NCBI GenBank assembly: GCA_023853785.1
Contig: JAJIRX010000950.1
Coordinates: 1-45,184, forward strand
DNA: 45,184 nucleotides
Reading direction: 5' to 3'
Source: Psilocybe azurescens
Lineage: Eukaryota; Basidiomycota; Agaricomycetes; Agaricales; Agrocybaceae
Shown: piece after piece, positions 22,189-32,952 of the stretch
How positions within the stretch are numbered: the first letter of the stretch is position 1
Layout: each line of letters opens with the position of its first letter
Program-made: the position numbers and the translations under genes
The notes under the pieces: generated by a model
What the model saw: the letters and a program-made list of their open reading frames with translations, nothing else
Databases searched by the model: none
Told to the model about the DNA's origin: nothing

Positions 22189-24544
22189 ATGGCCTCTCAC
22201 AATCATCCCGACGATGACTTTCTGGTAACGGGAGGACCTGATAAAGCTCTCTTTGACCAAGACTCAGAAGAAGACATGGATACCCGGGAAGAGCAAACTG
22301 GTGCACAGGCCCACAACACGTCGCAGGAGCCCTATGTTTTCTATCCAGATCCAAACTCTGCACTTCATACTGATAACGCCGTTGTCCTGGGCAAAAGGCG
22401 GCTCAGATGAAAAGTGAGACTACGGCAGACACCCACCCACAAGATCTTGTCCTTGCATCAAGCTCATCGGTGGAGGCCGTTCCGAGACAGGATGTACCAG
22501 AAAAGAGGCGTCATATTGGTCATGAAGTCTCAGCATGGCGGCCAACCTCTAGATTAAAGAACAATAGTATCCGCCTATCAAATCAGTTTCGAGTTCAGGA
22601 GAAGCTTATGTTGAAACAGGCTGCAATGTTCCAGCAGACACAAGACACATTGAATGCGCTGTCTGCTTCCCAGCAGCAAATGGTGGCCGAAACGTTCATC
22701 ATTGCTTGAACGATTGTCGCGATTGGAAATTGAGAAGGAAAACGATCCAGGTGTGATAACATTTACACAATCTGACAACACATTTAACGTTGAGCGATGT
22801 AGGCACAGAAGGAGCTCGAAATGTCTGCACTGATGCAAAGACCAACCGCAGTGCGAATGACAACCACCCTGCAACGCCAGCAGATCGACCCCAAGGCGAG
22901 CCTGCTCGCCTTGGTTCTCCCGTCACACTTAGAGCTTCCACGTCTGATATTCATCCGTCCACATCCAATGGTGCCGTGTCTGTTGATGTTGATGTGCCCA
23001 TGTCCGAATCAAATGCTGGAGCACCTGAGCCACCCACAACAGCGCCAGACCCCAATCGCAACCAGACTAGCCGGCAGGACAGGAATGCGAGAAGTAAACG
23101 GCCGACATGGGACGACATCCGATTAAAAAGGCAAAAAAGGGAGATTGAACAGAACAAAGAAGGCTTCAGTTGCAGGTCATACCGAGGGTAGGATTTGTTT
23201 TTTGGTCATGAATATTCGTTAAAAATCTTCAGTCCAATCTGGGTGACTCCCAAATAGACAAAGGCAAACCTGGCGGAAGCGGCAGCGACAAGAGGAACGA
23301 GGACGATGACATGAACGGCGAGGACGATGACACAGGCGACGAGGATGCAGGGAGGATATCCAAGAAGGACATGAAGGAGATCGTAGAACTGGCAATTATG
23401 ACCGCACTCCGGCAATATGGAACACCTCGCAAAGCTGGTAGAACACTGAACAAAGGTGTCGAAAAGCGAAAGCGCCAAATGAACGCGTTGCATGCTGAAA
23501 AACTGATGGACAGCCGCGAAGAAAGAAATATGTTCTGTGTGAGTTCGCGGTCAATAAACAAGGTGCTTGGCGTCTAATGATATACAGGAACATGTCCGGC
23601 TGCTCTTCCAGGAAGTTTTCCGATATGAAAAGGAAGAGGATTACACTGCGCACGAGCCTCCTTTGCCGAGTACCATCATCAATTTCGAAAAGTCTTCTGG
23701 ACCTGGGCCTAATCTGGACGACCTCCTAATTGATATGCGGGGAAAATCTCTTCGGAGTGGAATGTTAAAGTGGCAGAACTTTTATTAGAGAAGTTCCTAG
23801 AGTATAAGGTGAATTGGGAAGGCGACGACCTGACACTTCCTGAACGCAGTGACGCATACTTTCTGGACCTCATCACCGAGAAATTGGGACGTGTGAAGGT
23901 GGAATGGGGGCGCACTCGAGCGCTTTAAACCTGACGGTTCGGTGGAAACACCCCTTGAAGTCGAAGCAAGAATGGAAAAGAATAAAGATGAACGTGGTGA
24001 AGCCAGCAGGGCTTATTCGAGGCGTGTTCAGGTACGTCGTTAATTTGAAACCATGATGGTCCTGACCATGGATTTTAGAAATATAATCAACGTATACGAA
24101 CAATCCGCCAGATTATTGAGATCAAAAAGGCTGAAGGGGCGGAGGATCTTGAGATTTGGGCATGGATTCAGACTGTCGTCCAAAAGCTTGGGGAAGAGGG
24201 CACAAGCTCCGACGAGAGTGGAGTGGATGAAGAGACTGGGTACGCTGTCTTCAACGTCAGGAAAATGCCTTGGCGTCAGAAATATCGAGAAATTGCTAAC
24301 GGCGATCCAACGGGCGGAAGCGGTAGCCAATGCGAGCCGTGATAAACGAGGCACAAAACCAGCCCATAGGATTAGGGCTAATAGCAATCTTAACAGTAGG
24401 AGAGACCCAAAGAAAGAACTTCCCGGCAGCTGTACCGACCCGAAGTGGCTCAAAGAACAAAATAAGTATGTCTTGGCCAACCTAAAGATATCGAAGGATA
24501 AATTGCAGTGGATCGAGTGGCAAGAACTGAGGAGACGCTCTTGA
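22189..24544 (+). CDS. Uncharacterised Agaricomycete multi-copy protein (frameshifted)
   Basis: Function unknown. The start ATG at 22189 gives MASHNHPDDDFLVTGGPDKA. An acidic, disordered N-terminus follows, then a helical LKQAAMFQQTQDTLNALSAS segment, then a long Pro/Ser/Asp-rich linker. The conserved C-terminal half reads DMKEIVELAIMTALRQYGTP, EHVRLLFQEVFRYEKEEDYT, EWNVKVAELLLEKFLEYKV, RVQKYNQRIRTIRQIIEIKK, KLGEEGTSSDESGVDEETGY, VRKMPWRQKYREI, RGTKPAHRIR and CTDPKWLKEQNKYVLANLKI. This order matches a large dispersed family I remember from Agaricomycetes. Introns fit at 23188-23232, 23539-23587 and 24032-24078. Frame slips lie at A4 23743-23746 and G5 23906-23910, with others near 22405, 22700 and 24300. 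The stop is at 24542. Confidence 0.7.
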
Positions 24545-24677
24545 CCGTGACGCAGAAGCACCCTAGTATACCCTAATTTAGTTTATGATATATTAAATTG
24601 TGAGAAGATCGACAAACCTCATATTTATTGGTTGACTGGGACCAAGGATAAGACAAAAGATTCGGTAAAGAAACTCC

Positions 24678-24702
24678 TTCATTGGATCAAATCCAATGAA
24701 GA
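24678..24702. repeat. GGAT...ATCC palindrome
   Basis: TTCATTGGATCAAATCCAATG followed by AA is an almost perfect palindrome. It belongs to the same family as the block at 16305-17047. The stretch 24545-24930 around it holds no gene. Confidence 0.85.
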
Positions 24703-24947
24703 TATCTCATGACGCCTGGTATCGTTGCCCCAGAGTCAGAATACCGTAAGATCCATGACGAATCGCTTGGATATTGTGAATCGGTCTGTAAAGAACTACA
24801 CCCGTCGGAGTAAATAGCAGGGTGAAAGATGGTGAGTGGGGCGATGTCAGTGGGAAGTCGGATTGGTGAAATTCACGACATCGCTGCCGTTGTGGTTGGA
24901 AAGAATGTTGACATTTGAAGACTAGATTTACTCATTGTATCAAATAC

Positions 24948-25712
24948 AAATGAGAGGCGGGAACGACTTGCTGGATCAAATCCAGCAGGACTTGTGCTTA
25001 GACAGTGGATAGTGAGTCATGATTGCGTGCGAATCTACAAATGAGAGGCGAACGACTTGCTGGATCAAATCCAGCAAGGCTTCTGCCTAGGCAGTGGATA
25101 GTGAGTCGTTAGTGCACGCGAATCTACAAATGAGCGGCGGGAACGACTTACTGGATTTGAAGGCAGTGAATAGCGAGTTGCGAGTGCGCGCGAATCTACG
25201 AATGAGCGGCGGGAACGACTTGCTGGATCAAATCCAGCAAGGCTCCTGCCTAGGCAGTGATAGTGAGTCGTTAGTGCGCGTGAATCTACAAATGAGCGGC
25301 GGGGACGACTTACTGGATTTGAAGGCAGTGGATAGCGAGTCTACAAATGAGCGGCGGGAACGACTTGCTGGATCAAATCCAGCAAGACTTGTGCTTAGGC
25401 AGTGGATAGCACGCGAATCTACAAATGAGCGGCGGGAACGACTTGCTGGATCAAATCCAGCAAGGCTTCTGCCTAGGCAGTGGATAGTGAGTCGTTAGTG
25501 TGCGCGAATCTACAAATGAGCGGCGGGAACAACTTACTGGATTTGAAGGCAGTGGATAGCGAGTCTACAAATGAGCGGCGGGAACGACTTGCTGGATCAA
25601 ATCCAGCAAGACTTGTGCTTAGGCAGTGGATAGCACGCGAGTCTACAAATGAGCGGCGGGAACGCCTTGCTGGATCAAATCCAGCAAGACTTTGTTGAGG
25701 CAGTGGGTAGTG
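24948..25712. repeat. Satellite of alternating long and short units
   Basis: About ten units begin AATGAG(C/A)GGCGGGAACGACTT. Long units of about 90 bp continue GCTGGATCAAATCCAGCAAG, itself palindromic, then a CTAGGCAGTGGATAGTGAGT section. Short units of about 54 bp instead carry TACTGGATTTGAAGGCAGTG. The open plus-strand frames with repeated MSGGNDLLD are by-products. Similarity between units is very high, so expansion was recent. Confidence 0.9.
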
Positions 25713-25879
25713 AGTCGATCAATTAATGACGAGCGACATTGTTGATGTGTGACATTTATTTGTGGCGAATGATAATGACAAACATGGAAGTGACAAACAC
25801 GGTGATGACAAACAGTTGCATCCACTTGGCGTCGTTGCCGTTGACTTCTCTTTGTGCACCTTCTCTATGCTCACCGTCA

Positions 25880-26300
25880 ACCAGGCTCCGGTTTCACTTG
25901 GATCAATCCAGTGAATTCCTGGGGCTGTCTTTTCTTGCTTTATTCAGATTTTATTCAATAAAGCTTTTCTTCTTTCTCTACACCAAATTCACTCCGCCCA
26001 CTGTTTATTACTTCTGCGGTATCGATCTTCACTCACTGTGCGCGGACTTCGGTGATCAGCTTCAAGCCATGGGCTTCTTATTTTGGTGAGAAATTTGAAA
26101 GTCTCATTCTTTATTCAACTACTGATACTCCTAACAGATTTAATTGCCGTTGTCTCCTCAATCGTCGTCGCCCACTCTCGCCCCACTCTCAAGATCTCAC
26201 CGCCCACTCTTGTCAGCCCACTTACTGCGGTTACTCCCCTAAGAGGATCCCGGGGCTCCAGTCGCTGACAACCGTACGTACCATCCATTCAGTAGGCTTA
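25880..26300. repeat. Right block of palindromes and GCCCACTC repeats
   Basis: CACTTGGATCAATCCAGTGAA lies near 25897, and a worn copy CAGATTTTATTCAATAAAG near 25943. Further on, GCCCACTC-type phrases recur between 26167 and 26222, resembling the inverted-repeat arms. No gene is supported. Confidence 0.65.
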
Positions 26301-26375
26301 GTGTCCACTAACACCGAATAACCATCTCCTGCTCCGTTCAGGGATATCTTTGTTCTTTCAGAGGCTCCACTCAGG

Positions 26376-26495
26376 TCCTTGTATTTGATACATGGACGTT
26401 ATACTCTTGATTTCGTGTATTTTATACCGGGAATTATGCAAACCGCCTTGTTCTCGTACCGATGCTGACCGGGATCCTTGTATTTGATACATGGA
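26376..26495. repeat. 21-bp direct repeat upstream of transposase 2
   Basis: TCCTTGTATTTGATACATGG plus A occurs identically at 26376-26396 and 26475-26495, 99 bp apart. Each contains the palindrome TGTATTTGATACA. It lies 90-200 bp before the transposase start, so it could be a protein-binding site. Confidence 0.75.
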
Positions 26496-28348
26496 TCTTG
26501 TACTGTATCCCTCGCCAGTTCGTTCTCGCTGTATTTATACTGAGATAACGTCGACCTTTGTGGCATACTCTCTTACTTTCCGATGCCAAGTCAAGCAAAG
26601 GAAACTTATCGTTGCTTCTGTGAATCCTGCAAAGAGGTCTCTCCTCGCGGTGCTGATGGGGAACCTTTGGGACAGGAGATGCTTGTAAGTATCGCTCCGC
26701 TCATCAGGCCCAGATCAAGGCTGAACGGGAGGCACAAGCAAATGCGCAATCCAACTGTCCAGATTCTTCATCGTCTGCCGTGGCCGTCGCTACATCTATC
26801 CTTGCTTCTGTCGTTGCCGATCCTGGTTCAGATGTCAACTCGCAACCTAACCGACTTTGGGCCACCCGTCGCGAATACCAGGACTCCCTTGTTCCAGCCC
26901 CTACTCCTGACCTTACTTGCCATGTTCAAGCCATCACTGATGGTTTACAACGCTTAACTGTCCAATCCAATACCGCATCTACTGAGGACCTGGCAAGTCG
27001 ACCTACCCAATCCCAACCACCCGCCAATGTTCTCCCTGCAACTCAAGCTACGTCAGACCACCCATCTTTTACGTCCAACCCGGAAGCTATGGTCACTCTC
27101 AGAAACCGAGCGCAACAGTCGGACTAAAAAGGCACACAAGATCTTCGATAAGATTGATAAAGACGCCCAGATATGCCTCCATAAGCTTGCTGGCGCCGCA
27201 TCACCTGCTGAATTGATGATCTTGGAATCAGAGGCGAAACACTTACGCCCCGCTTTCAAGCTGTAACACGCCAGGTTCCATCATTGGATGAGCGTAGGAA
27301 AGTTATCGACCAGCGTCTATCCCTCATCGAGGCTGGATTGGAACAACTCCGATTGTTGCACCCGAGGTCCAATGACGAACCTTTGGAATATAACTCCAGT
27401 GAGTTTCTTTTGTTCTTTTACATTTTCCCTTCAGTTAACCTTATCTCACTTATTAGATCATCACTTCGACCGAGCCATCGACTTGTATAGCCCAGTAGCT
27501 CAGATGACGATGTTCATTGCCGTTATCTGCACTGTTATGATCGGCGTTAGCCGTGATATGGGAATCTCATTCTGAGACTCTTTTCTCTTACTCTTCGGTG
27601 GGCTTTCAGAGATCGCGATGGCAATTTGGATGCTATACGGTCTTCAATTATGGACCAGATACCTTCTACGGTGGAAACAGTCTTATCAAAATTCAATCTT
27701 GATGGGAAGACTACTATCTACGCCACGTGTCCCGAATGCCACTGTACATATCCGCCGACATTCAAGCCTGGCTCTAGCATCCCTCATTACCCCGAACGAT
27801 GCACCAACCGCCCTTATCCAGGTGCAGAAGAATGTGATTCCCCTCTTCTCAACTCTCAATCACCCAACGACAACGCATCCCCACAGCCTCTAAAACCCTA
27901 CGTTGTTTATGATTTCCACGATTACCTTGCCAGTCTGCTATCTAGGACAGACTTAGAAGATATCATGGATCGTTCTTGTGACGAACTCATGGAAACCATC
28001 AACAAGAGAGGTCTTTACACAGCCCCCATTTTTTGGTCGGACTCCGGTCGGACTCCGTCGGACTTTCTATATTCAGAATGACAATTTTTCTGGTCTAGGA
28101 CTGCTGAAATTTTCCGGTGAGATTCCGGTGAGATTCGGTGAAAGTCCGACCGGACTACAAGTCCAACGGACTGTCCGGGCGGACTGTCCACTGAAATGAC
28201 CGGACAGGACCAACGGAAGTCCAATGGAAGTCCATTGGAATCCCACCGGACATGACCATTGGAATTCCAGCGGACAAGTCCAACAGAATTCCAATGGAAG
28301 TCCAACGGATGTCCTTTTATTATAATTTATACTAGTATAGAAAAAAAG

Positions 28349-28424
28349 ACACTAGCGAGAATTGAACTCGGGCATCGGAGAATGCCGGACGCAAGCAGGA
28401 TAAACCAACTGAGCCACAAAGGCT
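28349..28424 (-). other. tRNA-like sequence (pseudogene or SINE head)
   Basis: On the minus strand, TGGCTCAGTTGG matches an A-box and GAGTTCAATTCTC a B-box with a 4-bp T-stem. A hairpin GGCAT/ATGCC sits where the anticodon arm should be, with a 6-nt loop. A T7 run follows, as in pol III terminators. The variable loop is missing and the D-stem does not close, so this is not a functional tRNA. Confidence 0.55.
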
Positions 28425-28559
28425 TATGAAAAATAATAAAATTAGTTAAATACATAGCGATGCCGCCGAAATTCTCGGCACTGCTCGGCACGGGACAAGC
28501 AACAACGCGCACGTGACATATTGATGCCACGTCGGTCCGTTGTTGATTCCGACTAACCC

Positions 28560-29700
28560 TTTTCCTTCCACCACCACCACCGCCTCGCCGGTCGGGAGCC
28601 AGGCGAGAGCCAACCCGACAGCGACAGAGGACGAGAAACGACCACGGCGGCCACACCGACAAGGACGAGGGCGACTGCGACAGCGACAACGAGGGCGGAC
28701 AAGGGGCGGACGAGGACCACGACAAGGACCGCGAGGGGCGAGACCGGACGCGAGGCAGCGGCTAGGACGACGGCTAGGACCACGACCACGACGGTGAGGA
28801 CCAAGACACCGGCGTGGACCAGGACGGCGAGGGCGGCGGCGAGAGCAAGGGCGACGGCAAGGGCGAGTACGGCGAGAGCAAGGACGACGGCGAGGTGAGT
28901 ACGGCCGGCGAAGACGAGTACAGCGGCGGCCGAGTACAGCGGCGGGGGCGAGAACGGCGGGGACGAGGGCGACAGCGAGGGCGAGTACAGCGGCGAGGCG
29001 AGTACAACAGCGGGGACGAGGACGACAGCGAGGGCGATACGGCGGCGAGGGCGGTCGGCGGCGACGAGTACAGCAGCGAGGGCGAGTACAGCAGCGGGAC
29101 GAGGAGACGACAGCGAGGGAGAGTCACGGCGGCGAGGGGCGAGTACGGCGGCGGGGGCGAGGAGCGATGGCGAGGGCGAGTACAGCGGCGAAGTCGCGAG
29201 TACAGCGGCGAGGGCGAGTACAGCGGCGGGGAGACGAGTACAGCGGCGGGGACGAGAAACGACAGCGGGGACGAGGACGACAGCGAGGGCGAGTACAGCA
29301 GCGAGGGCGAGTACAGCAGCGAGGGCGAAGTACAGCAGCGGGGACGAGGGCGACAGCGAGGGGCGAGTACAGCGGCGAGTACAGCGGCGGCCGAGTACAG
29401 CAGCGGGGACAAGGGCGACAGCGAGGGCGAGGAGCGACAGCGAGGGCGAAATACGGCGGCGAGGGCGAAGTACAGCAGCGGGGACGAGGACGACAGGACG
29501 ACCACAACACGCTGACGACAGCAGCGATGCGTACCACGACGTCGGACAACAGCGACACGTACCACGACCGTATGGGCGACACCGGCGACAATACCGACGC
29601 GTACCACGGCAGGTACGGCCGGCGACAACACCGATGGCGACACCGGCGCATACAACGGCGGGTACGGCTGACCACGGCGTCGATAACGCAGACGACGACA
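28560..29700. repeat. GC-rich degenerate tandem repeat island
   Basis: About 1.1 kb is built from variants of GGCGAGTACAGCGGCGAGG, GACGAGGACGACAGCGAGG and similar, almost without T on the plus strand. Its flanks are AT-rich. Frames of up to 384 codons on both strands are consequences of the composition: poly-Arg/Gly on plus, Pro/Leu/Val/Ser on minus. They show no domain. It lies inside the nested element. Confidence 0.85.
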
Positions 29701-29800
29701 CCACCAATGTACCCTCGCCCCCTTTTCCGTTCTTTCTTTCTGTTTTTCTTTTTGTTTCTTTTTTATTATGTTTTTATTTTATTTTTACCTGTATATAATC

Positions 29801-30012
29801 ATGTAGTATATAGTTTTTAATATATTATATTACATTGTCACATAAATTTAAGCTAAGATTAAAGTATTCCAGTTGGAATCCAATTGGATTCCATTCCATG
29901 TAATTTAAAGTTGGACTTAGTGAAATTCACAAAGTCAGATAATAATGTAGTATATAGTTTACAATATATTATATTACATTGTTACATGAATTAAAGATAA
30001 GATTGAAGTATT
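29801..30012. repeat. About 70-bp AT-rich direct repeat
   Basis: Copies at 29801-29869 and 29943-30012 share ATGTAGTATATAGTTT, AATATATTATATTACATTGT and AAGTATT, with small differences. Between them lies TTGGAATCCAATTGGATTCC, related to the subterminal repeats of the element. Confidence 0.85.
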
Positions 30013-32909
30013 ATTCTAGTGACCTAGCTTCCTTAATATGGCTCCCAAAGCTTCCAAGAACACTGCTACTGTCCCTAACTCCCCTCCCAAGTCTGCAATT
30101 AAACCAGCGACAGTCCACTGGACATCCACTGGACATCCACTGGACATCCACTGGACTCCACTGGACAGAGCACTCTTGGATCTGGTCTAATTAAGTGCTG
30201 AGAGTCCAGTGGAAGTCCACTGGAAGTCCAACGGAAGTCCAACGGAAGTCCAATGGACTGGACAGTCCGGCCAGTCCGCCTGTTTTCTGTCTTGAAGTGA
30301 CTTGACCGGACTTTGACTGAATTTGGCCGGACTCTGACTGGACTGGTACCGAATTTTGTCAAGTCCAATGGAATCCGTTGGACGTCCAATGGACTGTCCA
30401 TTGGAATTGGCTGGGTCCGGTGAAAGTCCATTGGAGTCCAACGGAATATGGGGGCACTGTAAAGTACACCAACAAGAAGGAGTTGGCGCCATCCTACGTT
30501 ACAGATGTTTTCCAAGGTGAATATATTTGCACCTTCGAAGGTCCTATCAAAGGCCAGCTTTTTGTCGACCGGCCTGGAACAGAAGGCCACTACCTTTTGC
30601 GATCAACGTGGACTTTTTAGCACTGAAGGGATGACTATCCGAGGAGCAACCGCATCCAGCGGCATTATTTCTCTGTCTTGCTTAAATCTTCCACTGGAAA
30701 TGCGCAACAATAATGAAAATATATACCTTGCTAGTGTCATTCCGGGTCCTAATGAACCCCGTTTGACTGAACTTAACCATTATGTTCGTCCCGTCGTTGA
30801 CCAATTTGTGGAATCTTGGGAGCGTGGTGTGCGCTACACTCGAACAGCAAACCATCTAACTGGTTGTTGTACTCGTAGTGCAATCGCAATTGCAGTCTGT
30901 GATCTCCCAGGTGGTCGTAAACTTAGCCAGACTGCGAATCACAGCAGCCATTTCTATTGCACAAGGTGTACTTGCTTTCACAAATCAACTCTTGGCCGAA
31001 CTGATTTCGAGAATTGGCAACTCCGTGATTGTAATGTGCTGCGTGAGCATGCTATGGAATGGAAGAACGCCGCCACACGTAAAGAGCAGGATCATCTGTT
31101 TTCTGCCCATGGTGTTCGTTGGTCTGAGCTTTGGCGTCTTCCATATTGGGACCCTCCAAGGATGCTGGTTGTCGACTCCATGCACTGCCTCTTAGAAGGC
31201 CTCTGCCAATACCATTTTCGAGAGGTTCTCAAGCTGACATCTGCCTCAGCCACTGCCAACGCCCCACAACCCAATGCCTTCGACTACCAGTTCCAGCAGC
31301 CAGACGCAAACTCCAGGTTGGCTGAAAATGTGGTCAAGCAGGTGTCTCAGATCCACAATCTCCTCGTCGCTCCTCTTTCGGTTGCAGAGCCTGACTTAGA
31401 AGCAGCTTTCCTGGCTCTGACACATAAACTTCACCGAAAAAACAAGGATGCTATTGTTTACGTGGCGAAGAGCCTAAATCTCTCTCACAGCCATCCGTGT
31501 GCAACAAAACTTCAGTGGGCCGAAGAACTTTGTACTTGGGTTCGTTGCTAATTCTACTTGAAGTTATGAACATGACTAATGCTCTTCCATGCAGCGCCGC
31601 AAGTTTCCAACTTCAGTGCCCACTGAGTTCGGCTCTAAACTAGTCACTGCCGACGTTATGGATCGTATCCGTGCTGTTGTGAAAGAAACCTCCACACCGT
31701 CATGGCTTTCATCCGTACCCTATAACTTCGGTGATGCTGCTGCAGGCACACTCAAAGCTGATGAGTGGAGGACAATGGCCACGGTATATCTTCCCATTGC
31801 ACTGATTAGTGTATGGAATACGGAGACAAGTCATCCATTGCCATCAGCCTCAGCCACTACAAAAAGGTGCTTGACCACACTATTGCACTTGTATCGGCTG
31901 TTTCATTGGCCTGCCGACGTACAATGACTCAATTTCGAATGGACACTTACCGAGACAACTTGACGTTTTGGTATTCAAACCTCTGTCAGCTTCATCCTGA
32001 GAGCAGTTATCGTGTTAACGCGCACATGGCTTTTCATGTGTACGATTTCCTCTGTTTGTTTGGGCCTGTTCGTTCATGGTGGTGTTTCCCATTTGAGCGT
32101 TTAATTGGCATTTTGCAACGCCTTCCTCATAATCACAAGCATGGTAAGTCGAGTCTTTCCTTTTCTTACTTTTTCTGATCACCTCTTATCAGGTCAAATT
32201 GAAATGACGATGACTCTCTCTTTTCTCAAGGCGACAAAGCTGAAGCAGTGGCTTCAACGCCCTGACTGCCCAGCTTTTTTCACGAGAATGCAAAGTTGTT
32301 TTTGATAAAGCTTTTGGTAAAAGTGATGTTCAGAGTTCACCCGCAGACTCTGCCTTTGTTGTGGTGCCTTCTAACCTGCGTCACCTTGTCAAGGGCCCAA
32401 GAGTTGCCCTTCGTGCTTATCATATCGTGAACAAACTCACATACTCCCGTTCCTCCATGCATCTAGGCAATAGCTTAGTCATGTTCTACCCCAAAGGCAA
32501 TCGATCCAAACGTCCTGTTCCAGGTTCAATTGAACACATCATCGTTTATCCAACAAACAAGGTCCTATACACCATCCGACTACAGGTTGAAGCACAGATT
32601 GGTACCGCTGATCCCTATGCTGAATACCCCCATTTTCCAGCTCAACTCTACCGTAACCAGCTTTCTGACGACCTTGAAGTCATTCAACCTGACTGGGTTA
32701 TGTCGCATTATGTGCGCTGGAACTTCAGCAAGGATCACTGTGTTGTTTTGAACCTATCCCGTGTATGTTTAAACACTGGAATCGCTTTCATATGCTCTAG
32801 CTAACTATATTTTCCAGGATTAATGTCCTCGGCCAAATTCTGTGGTGTAAATCTGTTGACATAATACACTGTTCTTCGATTTGTGTACCCTCTGTTTTGT
32901 GTCATAGGG

Positions 32910-32952
32910 CAATGAGCGGGCAATGAGTGGGCAATTACTTATAATCCCCTTG
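32910..32952 (-). repeat. Right arm of long-range inverted repeat (TIR candidate)
   Basis: The reverse complement matches 13211-13253 at 36 of 43 positions. The arm lies 87 bp beyond the stop of transposase 2, mirroring the left arm's position just beyond the outermost gene. If the two are termini of one element, its length is 19,742 bp. Confidence 0.7.

Larger units (their letters stand above)
28013..30464. mobile_element. Nested 2.45-kb non-autonomous DNA element
   Basis: The left end reads CTTTACACAGCCCCCATTTT and the right end, on the reverse strand, CTTTACAGTGCCCCCATATT. Both ends carry dense short repeats of the types GGACTCC, AGTCCAATGGA and TCCACTGGAC; a 12-bp tandem run lies at 30114-30165. 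The element splits the transposase 2 gene. TAC (and TACAC) is present both at 28016 and at 30465, and removing one copy with everything between restores the frame, reading RGLYTNKKELAPSY. No transposase is encoded. Inside are a tRNA-like sequence, a GC-rich island and an ATG-started remnant, MAPKASKNTATVPNSPPKSA, at 30038. Confidence 0.75.
26583..32823 (+). pseudogene. Tnp2-family DNA transposase, copy 2, split by a nested element
   Basis: This is a second Tnp2-family transposase, of a different subfamily from the one at 2867. The start ATG at 26583 leads into a CFCESC zinc-ligand cluster, then DERRKVIDQRLSLIEAGLEQ and DRAIDLYSPVAQMTMF. CPECHCTYPP and HYPERCTNRPYP follow. The frame is interrupted at about 28013-30464 and resumes with FQGEYICTFEGPIKGQLFVD, GIISLSCLNLP, ENIYLASVIPGPNEP, CDLPGGRKLSQT, FYCTRCTCFHKSTLGRTDF, GVRWSELWRLPYWDPPRMLV, VDSMHCLLEGLCQYHFRE, FGPVRSWWCFPFERLIGILQ and HYVRWNFSKDH. 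Introns fit at 27399-27456, 31540-31594, 32144-32192 and 32763-32817; the stop is at 32821. Single-base slips lie at T5 30614-30618 and T6 32275-32280, with others near 26668 and 31820. The gene lies at the right end of the inverted-repeat-bounded region. Confidence 0.88.

Noticed and set aside
25094..25698. Repetitive protein with MSGGNDLLD units
   Set aside because: It mirrors the DNA satellite and changes unit type with it; no start context or flanking exons support it.
24948..25712. CRISPR-like array
   Set aside because: Units are of two lengths and are repeated throughout, with no unique spacers of constant length, and the host is a fungus.
28553..29707. Frames of 384, 293 and 233 codons on both strands
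   Set aside because: They follow from the GC-rich repeat composition, give Arg/Gly or Pro/Leu/Val strings, and have no domain or intron structure.
28016..30461. TA target duplication and mariner assignment for the nested element
   Set aside because: TA flanks both ends, but excision at TA would put a stop in the transposase frame, whereas TAC restores it; the superfamily stays open.
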